Below are positions 23,801 through 35,537 of a stretch of 64,000 nt of DNA, piece after piece. The position numbers were made by a program, and so were the translations under genes. Source of the DNA: Helianthus annuus (taxonomy: Eukaryota > Streptophyta > Magnoliopsida > Asterales > Asteraceae); NCBI RefSeq assembly GCF_002127325.2, contig NC_035448.2:91216546-91280545 (forward strand). The letters are read 5' to 3'. How positions within the stretch are numbered: the stretch's first letter is position 1; each line of letters starts with the position of its first letter. The notes under the pieces were generated by a model. The model had not been told where the DNA came from and did no database searches. It worked only from the letters and a program-made list of their open reading frames with translations.

Positions 23801-25336
23801 AGTCGTAAGGAATGTACTATGCTTCATTGTATTCATGATCAAACTGCTATCCAAGCTCGATCAGATATTCAAGCCCGCATTTCTCAGGCTCAGCATGTTT
23901 GTGTTTCACAAGACTTGATGGGTAAGGAATTACCCTATCACATTAAGCCTGATCTTGTTTTGAAGGAAGATGGGTCGTATTATTTCATGGACCGTTTGTG
24001 GGTCCCAAGCCAAGATGATCTTCGTACTTTGCTTATGGATGAGGCCCATAAATCTCGTTATTCTATCCATCCTGGCTCAGACAAAATGTATAAGGATCTT
24101 CGTACTCAGTATTGGTGGCCTGGTATGAAGAAAGACATTGCCTTATACGTTTCAAAATGCCTTACTTGTCTTAAGGTTAAGGCCGAACACCAGCATCCTT
24201 ATGGTCTTTTGGAGCAACCAGAGATTCCAGTTTGGAAATGGGAAAACATCGCTATGGATCTCATTACTAAACTTCCGCGCACTAAGAAAGGTCACGATGC
24301 CATCTGGGTAATTGTGGACCGTCTTACTAAATCAGCGCATTTCTTGCCAATCCGTGAGGATTTTTCTGCTGATGATTTGGCTAAAATCTACGTGGATGAA
24401 ATTGTATCTCGACATGGTGTTCCTTTGAACATTATTTCGGACAGGGATGCTCGTTTCTCTTCTCGATTTTGGAGAACCATGCAATCTGCTATGGGGACCC
24501 AACTCAATCTGAGCACAGCCTATCATCCACAAACTGATGGCCAAACTGAAAGAACAATCCAGACTTTGGAGGATATGCTTAGAGCTTGTGTGATCGACTT
24601 CGGTGGTAGTTGGGATTCACATCTTCCATTGATTGAATTCTCCTACAACAACAGTTATCACTCCAGCATCAACATGGCTCCTTTCGAGGCTCTCTATGGT
24701 CGAAAATGTCATTCACCAGTCTGCTGGAATGAGATAGGTGAGGCTCAGATTACTGGACCTGACCTCATTCTGGAGACAACTGACAAGGAAAAGAAAGTTC
24801 GTGATAACTTACAGGCAGCTCGAAGCCGTCAAAAGAGTTACGCGGACCTAAAACGCAAGCCCTTGGATTTTCAAGTCGGTGATCGAGTATTACTTAAGGT
24901 CTCACCTTGGAAAGGTGTGATCAGATTTGGAAAGAAAGGAAAACTTGCACCTAGATACGTTGGACCATTCCAGATCGTTGAAAGAATCGGTAAGGTAGCC
25001 TATAGACTTCAATTGCCTCCTGAACTTGGAAATGTTCATCCAACCTTTCACGTATCCAACCTCAAAAGGTGTTTAGCTGATGAGAACCTCCACATACCAC
25101 TTGACGAAATTCGTGTTGATAAAACACTACATTTTGTTGAGAAACCTGTGGAAATTATGGATCGTGAAGTCAAATGGCTTAAACGCAAGCGCATTCCGTT
25201 GGTTAAAGTTCGCTGGGAATCTAAACGTGGACCTGAGTTTACTTGGGAACGTGAAGATCAAATGAAGGCGAAGTATCCACATCTATTCCCACGAGTTTCC
25301 TCTAAACGAATTTCGGGACGAAATTCCCACAAGTAG
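20804..25336 (+). CDS. gag-pol: gag-pol polyprotein of element B, intact
   Basis: 1510 codons without interruption. Residue positions are approximate: capsid-type gag 45-200 (LTWWNGV near 103); Lys-rich linker 215-265; Cys/His knuckles 292-320 and [14 protein letters not shown] at 347; aspartic protease [10 protein letters not shown] at 408; RT with [16 protein letters not shown] at 645 and the catalytic FIDDILIYS at 742; RNase H with YCDASK at 889; integrase HHCC finger 1081-1122; DDE core with Asp near 1150 and 1210 and Glu near 1247; chromodomain-like tail [14 protein letters not shown] near 1469. The frame order is that of plant chromoviruses. One frame carries gag and pol, so no frameshift signal is needed. 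The chromodomain-like tail is thought to steer insertion to heterochromatin. The ATG agrees with that of A. Confidence 0.95.
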   Translation: MPPRRENQLPNAELAEIVAQHMAAAFPNLIAQFNQANVNQNAPCNFKSFNSAKPLKFSGTEGATGLLQWFESIENTFRHVQCPDNRKVEFASSVFQKRALTWWNGVMRDRGAEVALAQSWAELRTLMMSEFCPRHELRKLEREFDNLKQVSGEHRAYTDRYEELSLLCPTMVTPLDKAIERYIDGLPDSVQDIVTGSKPTTVRQAIELAATLTESQVRKGKLHRKGDKGKKQDSDKGDSKKGKKGKDSGSSRGSRKRKASQNFAITAQQNQAAPNQPAQPPAKKRYEGNAPLCNRCNSHHQQQLPCRFCTNCGKSGHLAEVCRFARNQVAQPPVQQQAARPHYPPGSCFNCGDLTHYRNQCPRLVNANPVQAQARGRAFNMNAVEAQADNEVVNGTFLVNNQPASVLFDSGADKSFVSLSFEPLLRVSRTKLGKPLTVEVANGEPIVLNSILRNCQLNLSNHPFPIDLTPMRLGSFDIIVGMDWLAKHRAEVVCFEKIVRVPLPSGEILQVRGDKPVSSLKLMSCSQARKYLRKNYVAFLAHVTADKDQGKSIQDIPVVRDYPELFPEELPGLPPARQVEFHIDLVPGANPIAKAPYRLAPSEMQELSKQLQELSDKGFIRPSFSPWGAPVLFVKKKDGSFRMCIDYRELNKLTIKNRYPLPCIDDLFDQLQGATCFSKIDLRSGYHQLRVHEEDIPKTAFRTRYGHYEFTVMPFGLTNAPAVFMDLMNRVCKPYLDKFIIVFIDDILIYSKTRADHEQHLRLTLELLKKEQLFAKFSKCEFWLKEVQFLGHIVNEQGIHVDPSKISAIKDWDTPTTPTEVRSFLGLAGYYRRFIKNFSKIAVPLTALTQKNKPFEWGSKQEEAFQTLKQKLCDAPILTLPEGNDDFVVYCDASKLGLGCVLMQRNKVIAYASRQLKVHERNYTTHDLELGAVVFALKIWRHYLYGTKCVVFTDHKSLQHIFNQKELNMRQRRWVELLNDYDCEIRYHPGKANVVADALSRKECTMLHCIHDQTAIQARSDIQARISQAQHVCVSQDLMGKELPYHIKPDLVLKEDGSYYFMDRLWVPSQDDLRTLLMDEAHKSRYSIHPGSDKMYKDLRTQYWWPGMKKDIALYVSKCLTCLKVKAEHQHPYGLLEQPEIPVWKWENIAMDLITKLPRTKKGHDAIWVIVDRLTKSAHFLPIREDFSADDLAKIYVDEIVSRHGVPLNIISDRDARFSSRFWRTMQSAMGTQLNLSTAYHPQTDGQTERTIQTLEDMLRACVIDFGGSWDSHLPLIEFSYNNSYHSSINMAPFEALYGRKCHSPVCWNEIGEAQITGPDLILETTDKEKKVRDNLQAARSRQKSYADLKRKPLDFQVGDRVLLKVSPWKGVIRFGKKGKLAPRYVGPFQIVERIGKVAYRLQLPPELGNVHPTFHVSNLKRCLADENLHIPLDEIRVDKTLHFVEKPVEIMDREVKWLKRKRIPLVKVRWESKRGPEFTWEREDQMKAKYPHLFPRVSSKRISGRNSHK

Positions 25337-25343
25337 GGGAGAC
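25309..25343 (+). other. Dyad and polypurine tract before the 3' LTR of B
   Basis: AATTTCGGGACGAAATT (25309-25325) overlaps the last codons of gag-pol. The purine tract AAGTAGGGGAGAC (25331-25343) touches the LTR start. The same arrangement occurs in C and F. Confidence 0.8.
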
Positions 25344-28300
25344 TGTGACATTTGTGCTTGTAATCATTGTAAACAGTTCGGTTATCAATGAAATAAAGTT
25401 ATTTGATCCCAATGTTTGTTTATTCATGTTTGATGTTTTTCATGTTTTGGCTTTATTCGATTTCAAACTCTATATCGCTTTCTGGAGAATTTTACGCAAA
25501 CTGGTACGAAAACGTAATCAGTTATATGCAACAAATACTCCGGAACATCATTTTATGATTAACATACCTTAAATAACCTTTACATAACTTAGAAATAAGT
25601 TTCGAAGGCTTTGGTATGGCAAAATTCAGTTAATTCGCTTACAGGGACTAAAATTGACAAACTGCGAAAGTATGCCGATTTGAACTGTAACGAACATTCC
25701 GGAACATGATCATAAGTTAAACACACCTTAAATATCCTTTACATAGCTTAGAAATAGGCTTTGAGGGGTTCGGTGTGCTAAAATAAACTTTATGCTCATT
25801 CAGGGACTAAAAGTGTCAAAAAGTGCATAAGTTTGCACTTTCGCGCATATCTTACGTTCTGGTTACTTTCGGACATCCAAAAATTTATGTAAGCATTAAA
25901 ATATTATGTTTTAATGTTTGGCATGAGAAAAATCCATTCGTCGCGCAATTTGGATAATTTTTCGCGCTTATGCGCATTCCGTCGTAATTAAGCGAACATC
26001 GCGATCGTACGACCAAACGAACCGACATCCGAGATATTTTTGAGCATCTTTTGAGTCCCCTATACTTTAACTTCATTTTAGAGCCTTGAAATGAGGTTAA
26101 CGGGGCTTAAACGTGTCAAAAATGGGCCGAAACGCATGTTTCTAAGCTGCAGGGACCAAAACTGACAAATCTGTCAAACTTTGCCCAGGCGGCCCGCGTG
26201 AACATTCATGCAATCCTTAGGCGGGCCGCGTCAGGTCCCCAGAACTGCAAAAACAGTTTTAACAGCTGCTAACAGCTGTTATGCACTCAAAAACCCATTG
26301 CAAATGGTATTTTCGAATCAGGGGACTGAAATAATGGGCTCAAATGGTTTTTAAAAACTATGGGTACACATGGATGGCCAAGATCGAAGCACGCTTTGCG
26401 AGGAACGATCTTAACGGTTCACCAAATCCTATATATACCCCTCCATGTCTTGCCCATTTCCCTCACACTTGAATTCAGAGGTTGCTCTCTAAGTTGGGGT
26501 GCTTTGACACTTCATACCTGAGAGTACTCGGAATTCAATCTTGCGGGGACCCGTTGTAAGTATTCTTTCGTTCTTTTATTGCTTTTCGAGTCCGAAAGTC
26601 AAACTTTGTTTGACTTTCTGCATTGACCAGTTTATAGTCAATGCGAAGTTCGTTTGAACTTCATAACGTGAGCGTAATCACGTTGGTTATAGTCCCTAGC
26701 GACTATACCTACTGATTACCACGTTATCTAGGCTTAGTGACGAGCCGTAGTTTCGGTCAAAATGCGTTTTCTTGCGCATTTTGTAACCAAACTACTTTAG
26801 GGTATTAAAACCGTTTGTTTTAATACCAAAACCTGTTTTCTAAACATGTTCTAGCATGTTTAGCTCGTCGCTTTTAGTTTTGTGCTTGTTTAGGGTCGTA
26901 AGGGTAAGCGATCTAATCAATCGCTTATACTTACGAACCCGACCCATTTGGTCGATCATTAGGATCCGACCAAACACATTAGGTGACCATAGTGTATAGG
27001 GAATAACCTTTCAAGGTTATACCTTATGGTCACGCCATTTGAGTAGTTGTATGACAAGTGGTTCTTATGCTTTAGGTAAATTACCAAAATGCCCTTTTTA
27101 CACTAAAATTCATTTTAAACTTATGTAACATAAATTTTGACACCTAAACTGATTTAGCAACAATATTAAGTGTGTTAAGGCATATCTTGCTTGTCATAGG
27201 GCTAGTTAGGCGTTTCAAGCGCGTTTTACGCAAACGACGCGTTAAAGTAGCATAAGCTACCTAAGCGGGTCGTAACGGGTCAAAAGCACTTAGGATAAGT
27301 TTCGTTTTAGTATGTAGGCTTTGTCAAACCATATTACATAAGTTCCCACACTTATTTGGTTTGCGAACCCTCGTACTACCCGATCCTCCGATAGGTCCGT
27401 TTATTAATGTAGGTGCCTTTATAGGTGCTGTTTGATTCCGTGATCTTCTAGCATTGCTTGGTGGTTGTTCTACGACTTCTAAGCAATCTCAAGTGAGTAC
27501 ATAGTCCCCTCTTTTACTGTTTTCCAAACATTTTGGGGTGAAACACATGTGCCTACTTGTTACTTTCATTCTTTTCATGCTTTCATATCATATACTTGCT
27601 ATGTTCATTAATACATTTGTTTTACATGACATTTTCACGCTATGTATGTTCATTATACTTAGTACATTTGTTTTTACATGACATTTTCACGCTATGTATG
27701 TTCATCATACTTAGTGCATTTGTTTTACATGACATTTTCATGCTTACATTTTGGGTATGACATTTGGTTTGTTTAAGTGGGACAATATACATTCATTAAC
27801 ATTGATCACGCCGCTCGTTAGTAGGTAATGGTACCATAGGAATTGACAACTCCCATTCCTGAAATCCTGGGTATGTTTGGATTGGAAGGAATGACCGAAT
27901 TCGATTAAAACATTTAGACAGATAGACCTTTAATTTGTTTAAAGGTTTATCACCACAGTTGCAAGGCTTGAATGTATGCATTTTCACAATACCGCATAAA
28001 TGTTTGTATTCATTATAGCGTGCATTTTCCACAAAACATAGCGTTGATTTAAACCATGTTTTACTTCAATACACTGTTTTGTGCATTTTTCCTATGGTTT
28101 AGTTGATACATATTTCACTAACCATACATTGACATTTTGATTACACATTACATGATTGATATTTGACATAGACAATGTTGATATTGATATATATACATTT
28201 TGACATGGTTTTCACAATAACATTGGGCAAATGGTTTAGACATGGGCAACTTTCATTGGGTGGTTTATTTAAGTCATTCAACTTGGACTTAATCATTTTT

Positions 28301-28870
28301 CTTACAAATAACACATTTTTCATAAGACATTGTTTTACAACACTGTTCGATAAATATATATACAAACTCATTTTACTTAGTTATTCATTTAACCTTACAT
28401 TACTTTTTCACATATCATCTACTTTATCATCGCTTTTCAAATGATTTATAAAACAAAACATGTTACAAGGATCATGACTGACTTTGTTAAACAACCCTTT
28501 TCTAAAACCTAAGTCATGAATCCTATTTTCACAAAACCTATGTTACTCACTGGCATTTTTATGCTAACGTACTTTATTTTCACATGTGTTTCAGGAGCAA
28601 ATGCGTAGGATGATCGTGACACGCTAGGGTGGACTTGGGCCTTAGTGACATAAAACAAAACTAGACGTAGTTTAATTTCGTCATGTGCTCTTTATTTCTG
28701 TAGTTTTAAGACAATGTGGCTTGTTGGTTCTTGTTTGAACAATGAATTCCACCCTCGGGTGATGAATAAGATAATACTTTAAATGCCATGGTTGTGAAAC
28801 AATAATTCTGTTACAACACTCCCCGACGTTTCCGCCACGATTTGATGTTTTACGTGGTCGGGGTGTGACA
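25344..28870 (+). repeat. 3' LTR of element B, complete
   Basis: 3527 bp from TGTGACATTTG to GGTGTGACA. A TATA-like TATATATA lies at 26430-26437 and the hairpin series at about 26590-26930. No gene is seen. It abuts the Copia-like ORF of D at 28871. The 5 bases after it (tctgc) would be one target copy, but the matching left copy is not available because the 5' LTR is truncated. Confidence 0.93.
26430..26437 (+). promoter_or_regulatory. TATA box of the element B 3' LTR
   Basis: TATATATA followed by CCCCTCC, at the position of TATAAATA in the A LTR. As this is the 3' LTR, transcription from here would run out into D. Confidence 0.5.
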
Positions 28871-28871
28871 T

Positions 28872-29777
28872 CTGCTTACCCAAGTCAATTCCCTGGAACG
28901 TTTTGCAAAGAATGTTAGTCAACAAATTTCTGAAAGAGCAGCTGAAACTCTGAAGAAAGACTACATTAAAAGCATCATGTTTTACAAGAAATACAAAGGA
29001 GAGCGACACATGTACAAAGAGTGGACTATCCCAGAGCTTGAAGCTGAATCAGCCAGAATTCAAGTTATGATAAAAAGGAAAGTCACTCACACTCCTCTTG
29101 ATTGGGCAAAGTTCAAAAAGAATGTACCTGAAAAGCAGTTGGAACTGAAAAGAATGAAAGAAGAATTGGTTGTTGCTGAATTTGGCACCAAAAGACAAGT
29201 AGCTAGATGGAAGGAAGATTTGGTCAGGTCAACCTACAGAAGGTTGGAGGAATTAAGGAAGAAAGATCCTAAAATTCCTCAAAAACCTGACTACCCTGAA
29301 GCAGCGGTTTCAAAAGGACCATCAAAGCTGCAAATCAGGAGATCCACTGCTCCAGCTGGTACTGCCTTTTACAAAAGAAGGAGTCAAAGCCAGCTAGGTG
29401 CTGAAACAGTTCAAGATATTCTTACTGGCAATGCTGTTGTAAAAGAAGGCCTGTTAAGAACGTTGAAAGAAGAACTTGAACAAGAAAATTCTGCTCCCAC
29501 TGCTCAGCCAGTGATGAACCGGCCAGCCTCTCCAAATACTTCTACAAATAAGCATCTCCCAAGAAACCCACCAGGCTCAAAAATACAAAAGTGGGCAACT
29601 GACAAACAGACCCGCGTATTGACTTTGCTCAGGTCTGGTGGAGAAGTGAAGATAATATCAAGGGAACAAGCTCTTGGCCTGAGTCTTGAAGATTTGCAGG
29701 ATCTCCTTGATCTTCCACTTAGCAGGGATGATGAAGATACAGATGCCCTTAGCTTTGAATTGCAATTTAAAGGCTAG
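28872..29777 (+). pseudogene. 3'-terminal extra ORF of element D (5'-truncated)
   Basis: The frame is open from the B junction (28872) to a stop at 29777, about 301 codons; the first ATG at 28977 is probably internal. The protein is rich in Lys, Glu and Arg with helical, coiled-coil-like stretches (about residues 40-130) and a Pro/Ser/Thr-rich middle. The end is acidic (SRDDEDTDALSFE). It ends 77 bases before the LTR, where SIRE-type Copia elements carry an envelope-like or additional ORF. I see no transmembrane segment or known domain, so the function is unknown. A gag-like coiled-coil part is an alternative. Confidence 0.5.
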
Positions 29778-29854
29778 ATAAGGGAGCTGTTGATGAGGCA
29801 ATAAAATATCCACAATAATGAAGAGTTTTAGCATTATCTATTCCAGGGGGAGAT

Positions 29855-30593
29855 TGTTGGGATTGAACCCTATCAGAGGAACAGATAATGTAAAGCCAAA
29901 ACTGGGTCAGCTCAGTGGATTCAAAATAAGCAGATGCTGATATGCATATCTCTCCCCTTGAAAGTGATTACAACAACTGATGACCTCCTATCTGCTGATC
30001 TTACTAACTGCTGACCAATAACTGCTGCTCAATTAAAGATCTGATGAAGACTCAAGTCCTACTGATTCAATCTGCTGCCTTGAGTCAAGCACTGCTGATC
30101 CGGACAAATGCTGCTGGGTTCACAGCAGTAGAAGGTTGCAGCAGTTGTTCTACAGTCTGTTATTGTAATAGAATGTAATAGCAGTAGTTAACACAAGCAG
30201 TATCTGTTTAGATCAGAGGTTAGAGTTTGTTAGGAGGTTAGATGTCACTTTCATGGTGACGCCAGCTAAAGATGCTCAGTAGTTTGCAAGTGCTTATAAA
30301 TAGTACTGTACTATGTACTGTTCTATTAGCTCTTCACATCATTCGTCTTCTTTGCACGAACAAACTACTGAGCTCGGGCTGAGGGGGAGTTTGCATTCAT
30401 ACATCATCATTGTAATCGTGTTTGAAATAAATTCAATCATTCGGTTCTTTGTGTAAAGATGTTTGATTAAAAGTATTACTCTCATTTGATTGTATACAAA
30501 GTTTGTGTTCATCTTAATTTCCGCTGCACACTCATTCATTTCCATCTTATTTTACAAACAAAAGTACAATCAAAAGGAAACTCAGATCCAACA
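29855..30593 (+). repeat. 3' LTR of element D
   Basis: Bounded by TGTTGGGA and TCCAACA (inverted ends) and preceded by GGGGGAGAT. A TATA box TATAAATA lies at 30295-30302. The stretch 29950-30140 is dense in GCTGAT/CTGCTG words. The next five bases (atctt) are the expected target copy. Confidence 0.75.
30295..30302 (+). promoter_or_regulatory. TATA box of the element D LTR
   Basis: TATAAATA followed by GTACTGTACTATGTACTG, about 300 bases before the LTR end. Confidence 0.6.
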
Positions 30594-30974
30594 ATCTTCG
30601 ACCGACATGTATGATGGTGAATCATAATGTAACACTCGAGGTGCAGATGGAGCTCACGCCTGAGGTGCAGATCTACGTGTCTGTGGTGCCATTTGAGCAG
30701 TTTGTGCATAAATTTGTGCATAACCAGCATTCAACGCACCCTGGGACTTAACATACCAAGAGACCGGGGTTTCCCCAGGAGGTAAAATTGAACTGACCGG
30801 AATTTCAGGTTGAACTCCTAGAGTGACAGGATCGTTCACATGATTCACGTCATTCTGAACATCGTTATCGTCAGACGCTTCTTCTATGATTCCTTCAACA
30901 CGGGAAGCATGAGCAAATTTGCCCCTGTTCTCTAGTCGAGGACCTGGTGGGTAATTTGACGGACCTTCTGCCAT
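30594..30974 (-). pseudogene. gag: gag N-terminus of element E (Athila/Tat-like), cut by D
   Basis: On the - strand a start MAEGPSNYPPG (30974) is followed by about 106 codons rich in Asp, Asn, Pro and Gln. A TGA stops it at 30654, and 20 further in-frame codons run to the D junction. The TGA fits a CGA-to-TGA change. The ATG is 50 bases after a Tat/Athila-type primer site, which supports a gag start. Only the disordered N-terminus remains, so no enzymatic domain can be assigned. Confidence 0.6.
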
Positions 30975-31025
30975 TGAAAAGAGAGAAATGAATCGATCAA
31001 GAAGATGAAAATGAAAATATAAAAT

Positions 31026-31037
31026 CGGTGGGCGCCA
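31026..31037 (-). other. Primer binding site of element E (Asp-tRNA-like)
   Basis: On the - strand TGGCGCCCACCG, one base after the presumed LTR end (31039). TGGCGCC sites are characteristic of Athila and Tat elements. Confidence 0.65.
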
Positions 31038-31038
31038 A

Positions 31039-31960
31039 TGAAGAAACAACATATCAGAATTGGCCAGAATCAATTAGATTTGGGGGTGGAGTCTTTGCAT
31101 AAAATGGTTAATCCTCTCGTCGATTGCTGGGTGGAGCTACTTCGCTAAAGAACACTGCAAAACAGAAAGCCGTTAGACTCACCACGGGGAGAATGGGGGT
31201 TCTCTCCCTGACCACCCTCCGGCGTGAGAATAAGTACAGTGATCTCAAAGGAAAAGATGAAGTAGTCGGAGTGAAAGTAGGTGAAAGTAGCTTGTGAGAT
31301 CATACCTGAATTCCCATATTTATAACCAGAGTTTTGGCGCCAAAAAAGGTGACAGAGGTAATGACGGAAATTGCTTTTCGTTAACGGTTATTTCTTTTTC
31401 CGTTGATAGTAAATTCCACAACCATGCACACGGATCGTGGCTCTGATCAACGGCTGGGGAGATGCCACGTGGAAAGTGGGTTGTTGTAGATCTACCTCTA
31501 AGTTGTTGCCATCGTCGTGATTTAGATGAACGACTAGGATGCTGCCACGTCACATTCGGTTACAACCGAATGAGGCTATGCACGATGAGCATTTAGAGCC
31601 TTCTAGAAGATCTACAGTTGTAAACAATTGCACCTTTGCCACGTGTCCATTCTGTTATAACAGAAAAGATCCTTTTGTTCTTGTCCTGATTTCATGCACG
31701 CGGAAATGTTTAGGACTTCATCTTCAAGCTTAACTGTTCCCTTGCGCAAGCCCGCACAAGGGTGTTAGTTGAATATTTGTCTTTCCTTTCTCCGGCGCAT
31801 GGTCATCGACGACTGGTCTTTCCAAATCTTGTTCAAAACCGCTACGCGGCCGCGCAGGGTCTTATTCAAGATGTCTTCTGAAATGAAGTTATGGTATGGT
31901 CCTATGCGCTTGTGCGAGGTTTTTGGGACCATACCCCTTCACCAACTCTCTTTTTAACCA
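31039..31960 (-). repeat. 5' LTR of element E (outer boundary approximate)
   Basis: On the - strand it ends ..CA at 31039. A TATA box TATAAATA lies at 31317-31324. The outer end is placed at about 31959 by a TGGTTAAAAAG start, but no second LTR is in the window to confirm it. No gene is seen inside. Confidence 0.5.
31317..31324 (-). promoter_or_regulatory. TATA box of the element E LTR
   Basis: On the - strand GTTATAAATATGG, about 280 bases before the LTR end. Confidence 0.5.
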
Positions 31961-32747
31961 CACATTCAACCCGTGAATCACCTAACCTGATCCTAAAGTG
32001 ATTGAAACATAAAAAATGGTCCTCATAAAAAATGGTCCTTATTCATTCGCCATCTCCAACTTTCACTTCATCTTCTCCAACTTTCTCTCAAGAACCCTAA
32101 CCTTCATCTTCTCATAACTTCTTCCATCCTTGATCAAATCAATCAATTCTTGAGCCTATTGTGTTTAAATTTTCGAGAGCTACAAAAGCCCCAACTTTGT
32201 TTTCATCAGTCTTGCTCATTTGTGAGATTTGAGGGTTGCAAATTTCGGGTTTTCTTAGGATGTTCATCAAAGTTGTTTGCTTTACATCTCTTGCTAGTTT
32301 TCTCAGCTTTGCAACACTAAAGGTAGAAACTTTACTTATTTTAAAGCATAATTATTACATGGTTTGTTTATTTCTTCTGATATTTTAAACTTAGATGTTT
32401 GATAGTAGGTTGTTTAAGATAAACCGTTGATGTAGAAGCTTGAATTTGAGTTGAAACTTGCTTTTGGTTGGGATTGGGCATTAAACAAGTGTAGGGATGT
32501 GATTACACCCACTTGTTAGTATGATTAGGCATAGAGATGATGTTGAAAATTGTTGAAATTTTATAAACATAATGATTCAACATGAAACTTTGTTTTGGAT
32601 GAGAAAATCTACTACTTGAAAGAGTTTAAAATGATTGTTATGAGTCCAAATATCAATTAAAGCTCAATATCATAGTTCGTGTCTAAGTTTTGAGTTGATT
32701 TGAAGGTTTATCGTTGTTTTGATTGTTTCGTTTGTTGTTTTGTAGTA
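31961..32747 (+). other. Leader and possible intron of the Athila-like element G
   Basis: A pyrimidine-rich leader (CTCTCAAGAACCCTAACC at about 32088) is followed by a T-rich stretch that ends TTGTTTTGTAG directly before the first coding bases. This resembles a leader with an intron. No ORF of note is seen. Confidence 0.35.
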
Positions 32748-34548
32748 ATGGCAAGTCGAAAGAGGATCAAATCTTTGAATGAAGGAGCTTCTTCTTCATC
32801 CGGTCTTAGAGCAGTAAAATGGTAGCAACATTGTGCTATACCAGATATAGATGATCGGTTAATCAGGCAAGATTGGTAATGGACAAAGCATAAGAATGAT
32901 CGGAATGGGGATGCATGGTTGGCAGATAAGAAAAAGTGATTGTCCCAATTTAGGAATAGACAGGTTGAAGTGAAGCTATGGAAGTTTAAAATGGCACAGG
33001 TGCAAAACGAGGTAACTGACATTTGTGTGTGTGTGAGACTGGTAAATGCAGAGGAATTTCGACAAATCGGAATTACTCAGAATTTTGAGAGATTGGATTG
33101 GGAGCGAGCGTTAGATTGGTGCACTGATGCAACTCAACGCGTCTATTTGAAGGCAGTAATGGAGTTGTTAGCTTCGTTACGTTTTGAGAACCAGGATGAA
33201 CATGCCAACATGTGGCGTTTGGTCGGAGATACGAGAAGGGGGATGATGGTTATGAATTTTGAGACCATCAATCGGATTGCAAATTTTGATTCTCTGGGCA
33301 TAAACAACTACTAGTACTATTGCACAAACTTGTTTTGGCAACAAAACATTGTCGGAGCAGACCTAGATAACCTCCTCAATTTGACTCTCCCTAACTACAT
33401 GGGGGTCAATATGATAGAAAGCACTTATCCCTTGAAGGTAAAATCCTTCAAAACATCCCATTGGAAAATGTGATGGTCCGATTCAGAGACCGCATAAAGG
33501 TTCGTACATGGGATCTTCGTGTCATCCATGCGTTGCTCTACGGGGAGCCAAAAGTATCGTGGAGGCACATTGTTATGATGAACATATGGGATACAATGGA
33601 GACATTTTTAAGAAAAAATGATCCCATATGTGCGGTTGATCAGTGCTATGATCGTGCAACAAAACTGCCTTTCAGAAAATTCACTTTGGATCATCAAACC
33701 CGTTGATGATTTTGACTTGGCAAAGATGAGTAGGGGTCACATATATATGTTAAATCAACCGAGCATCATCATAATATCTCCGATAGGGATACGAGGTAAA
33801 CCTTAGAGTACACTGAACAAGTAGAAGGTAGAGACAAGGGGATGGAGGAAGGTGGTGAGGAGGATGAGTCTGAGGATGAGGGACAAACGTTCGCACGACG
33901 ACACCACAAAGTTTCGAATAATGTAGCTCAGTTTGTGATTGGCCGACGTCGCCCAACCTTTAGTTCATATAACCGTGGACAACATAATGTGTATAACAAT
34001 GTGTCCGCGGTAATGTCCGAGGTGAGAGAGCGGGAAAAGCAAAGACTCAAGGCTGAGGAAGAATGGGGAGCCTAGCAAACCAAGTATTGGTCGGCTCAGC
34101 AGAGTTTTTGGATTGAGCGGGAGGCTCATCGAGTTGCAGAGTTGGCCCATAGGAGGGCGTGGGAGGACGAGCAAGACACCTCCGAATCGAGCAAAACACC
34201 TTGGAAGATAGGCGTTGGAGAATGGTGGGCACACAACAACAACTGGCAATTAATAATGTCCACCTTTTACATGACCAAGAATGGCATAAACGTGACCTTG
34301 AGGCGGGGCGTGATTATCAACAGTTCGTCCCTTGGACTAACTACGACCCCATTCAGCAGCAACCCCAGTCCGTCCAAAGGGATGTTCATTGGCCTTAAGG
34401 TGTGGCATCTAGTTTTATCCCGTTCACGATGCCGTCGCCGGCCGAAGGGGGCCCGCTCGAAAAATTTAGTGAAATGATGTCGGCCCTCACCGGTTACCCG
34501 TATCAACTATACCCGTCGGTAGACCCTAACGAGTGTTATCAGCGATAG
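32748..34548 (+). pseudogene. Athila ORF1-like (gag-region) pseudogene, element G
   Basis: From ATG 32748 (MASRKRIKSLNE) one frame runs to about 33455 with in-frame stops near 32820, 32877, 32937 and 33312. After a frame change near 33455 the reading continues with a segment typical of Athila ORF1-type proteins (WDLRVIHALLYGEPKVSW). Further changes lead to an acidic stretch (about 33840-33890), a Glu/Arg-rich helix (EVREREKQRLKAEEEW, then TAG), and a C-terminus ending YPYQLYPSVDPNECYQR at 34548, with a TAA before it at 34396. Assignment to the Athila ORF1 family is by pattern and order. It has no RT or integrase. The region is inert as a protein gene. Confidence 0.55.
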
Positions 34549-34600
34549 GGTGAGGTGTGTTCTATGTTGTTGTATATTATTTCTAGTTTTTTTATTTTTC
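34057..34600 (+). repeat. Segment duplicated at 63457-64000
   Basis: The 3' third of the Athila-like pseudogene and the start of its 3' region recur in the same orientation at 63457, with about a dozen substitutions. Both copies share the stops at 34072/63472 and 34396/63796, so they derive from an already broken ancestor or the stops are normal in this lineage. The match continues to the right edge of the window. Confidence 0.85.
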
Positions 34601-35537
34601 TTTTATTTTTAATTTTAGTTTTCCTTTTGTATTTTCTTTTCTTTTGCATCTTAATTTATTAGTTAAATGAACGTTGTGGGTGTGTTCCCTATATAACCCT
34701 CACGAGACCTACTCGTCCTCCTAAGCTATTGGGGGGTTTAAAGGGCTTGTGTGCATGTGCTAAATGCCGTCATGATTACTACGAAAGTGAGTTGGGATTG
34801 TTATTGTTGTAAATTATTTTCCACAAATCAAAGTTGAATAACGAATGGCTTGGTAAATTTATTTTCATAAAAATGGTAAAAATAGAGTATCTAATGGCTT
34901 TTGATTTCTGTGAGAAGTTCACCTGTACACGAGTATTGAGAATTGTAGGTACAGTTATGTTCGTTTTGGTATGACCATTCGCATGGAAAGATCGAAGAGC
35001 ACACGAAGAATGAGTAAAACCAGGTGCATACGTTTCCTTTTAACTTTGATTATTTAGTTAGTAGAATAAGTGGAATGGGTCTTTTACATTCTTGTTTGGG
35101 GTGAAATTTTGGGAGAAGAGTATTGTCATATCCCTTGTGTTTTGAAAAGCCCCCATCCAAAAAACTACACATTGAGGACAATGTTGAGCTCAAGTGTGGG
35201 GATAGGGAGAAAAAGTTAGGATTTTAACCCTTCATTTAAACACCACATTGAGAACAATATTTACCTCAAGTGTTGGGATGGGGAAAATTTCAAAAAAAAT
35301 ATCCTCTTTTGAGCAATCTAAAAAGCATAAGTAACCAAGTCAACAAGTGATTGCATGACCCATTTGGTCTTTTGTCATGGTCAAGTTCCAAATATTAGCA
35401 AGATGGGCATTCAATATGCATTTGAATAGAAAATTGCAGGTGGTTATTCGGGAATAGTCCGCCTAAAGAATTAATCATATTATGCACATCACATATCATA
35501 CCCTTTACCTGTGAGATATTGAGCCACTTTTACACAT

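Larger units (their letters stand above)
18641..28870 (+). mobile_element. Element B: Ty3/gypsy Tekay-type chromovirus, 5' LTR truncated
   Basis: A truncated 5' LTR (18641-20067), two primer sites with a foldback duplication, intact gag-pol (20804-25336), polypurine tract and full 3' LTR (25344-28870). The 5' fragment and the matching part of the 3' LTR (27444-28870) are both 1427 bases and show only a few differences, so B is young despite its damaged front. It is the same family as A. Confidence 0.92.
28871..30593 (+). mobile_element. Element D: 3' end of a Copia-like (SIRE-type?) retrotransposon
   Basis: A partial ORF, polypurine tract (about 29845-29854) and a 739-bp LTR (29855-30593). 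The 5' part is cut off by B and would lie to the left of the window if A/B inserted in D. On its right it interrupts the gag of E. Lineage is inferred from the short LTR starting TGTTGGGA and ending TCCAACA and from an extra ORF after pol; no pol is present to confirm it. Confidence 0.6.

Noticed and set aside
28871..28875. tctgc as a target duplication of B
   Set aside because: The matching left copy is lost with the truncated 5' LTR, so it cannot be confirmed.
32220..32747. Host gene 5' region with an intron before 32748
   Set aside because: The following coding sequence is Athila-like and full of stops, so a host gene is unlikely.
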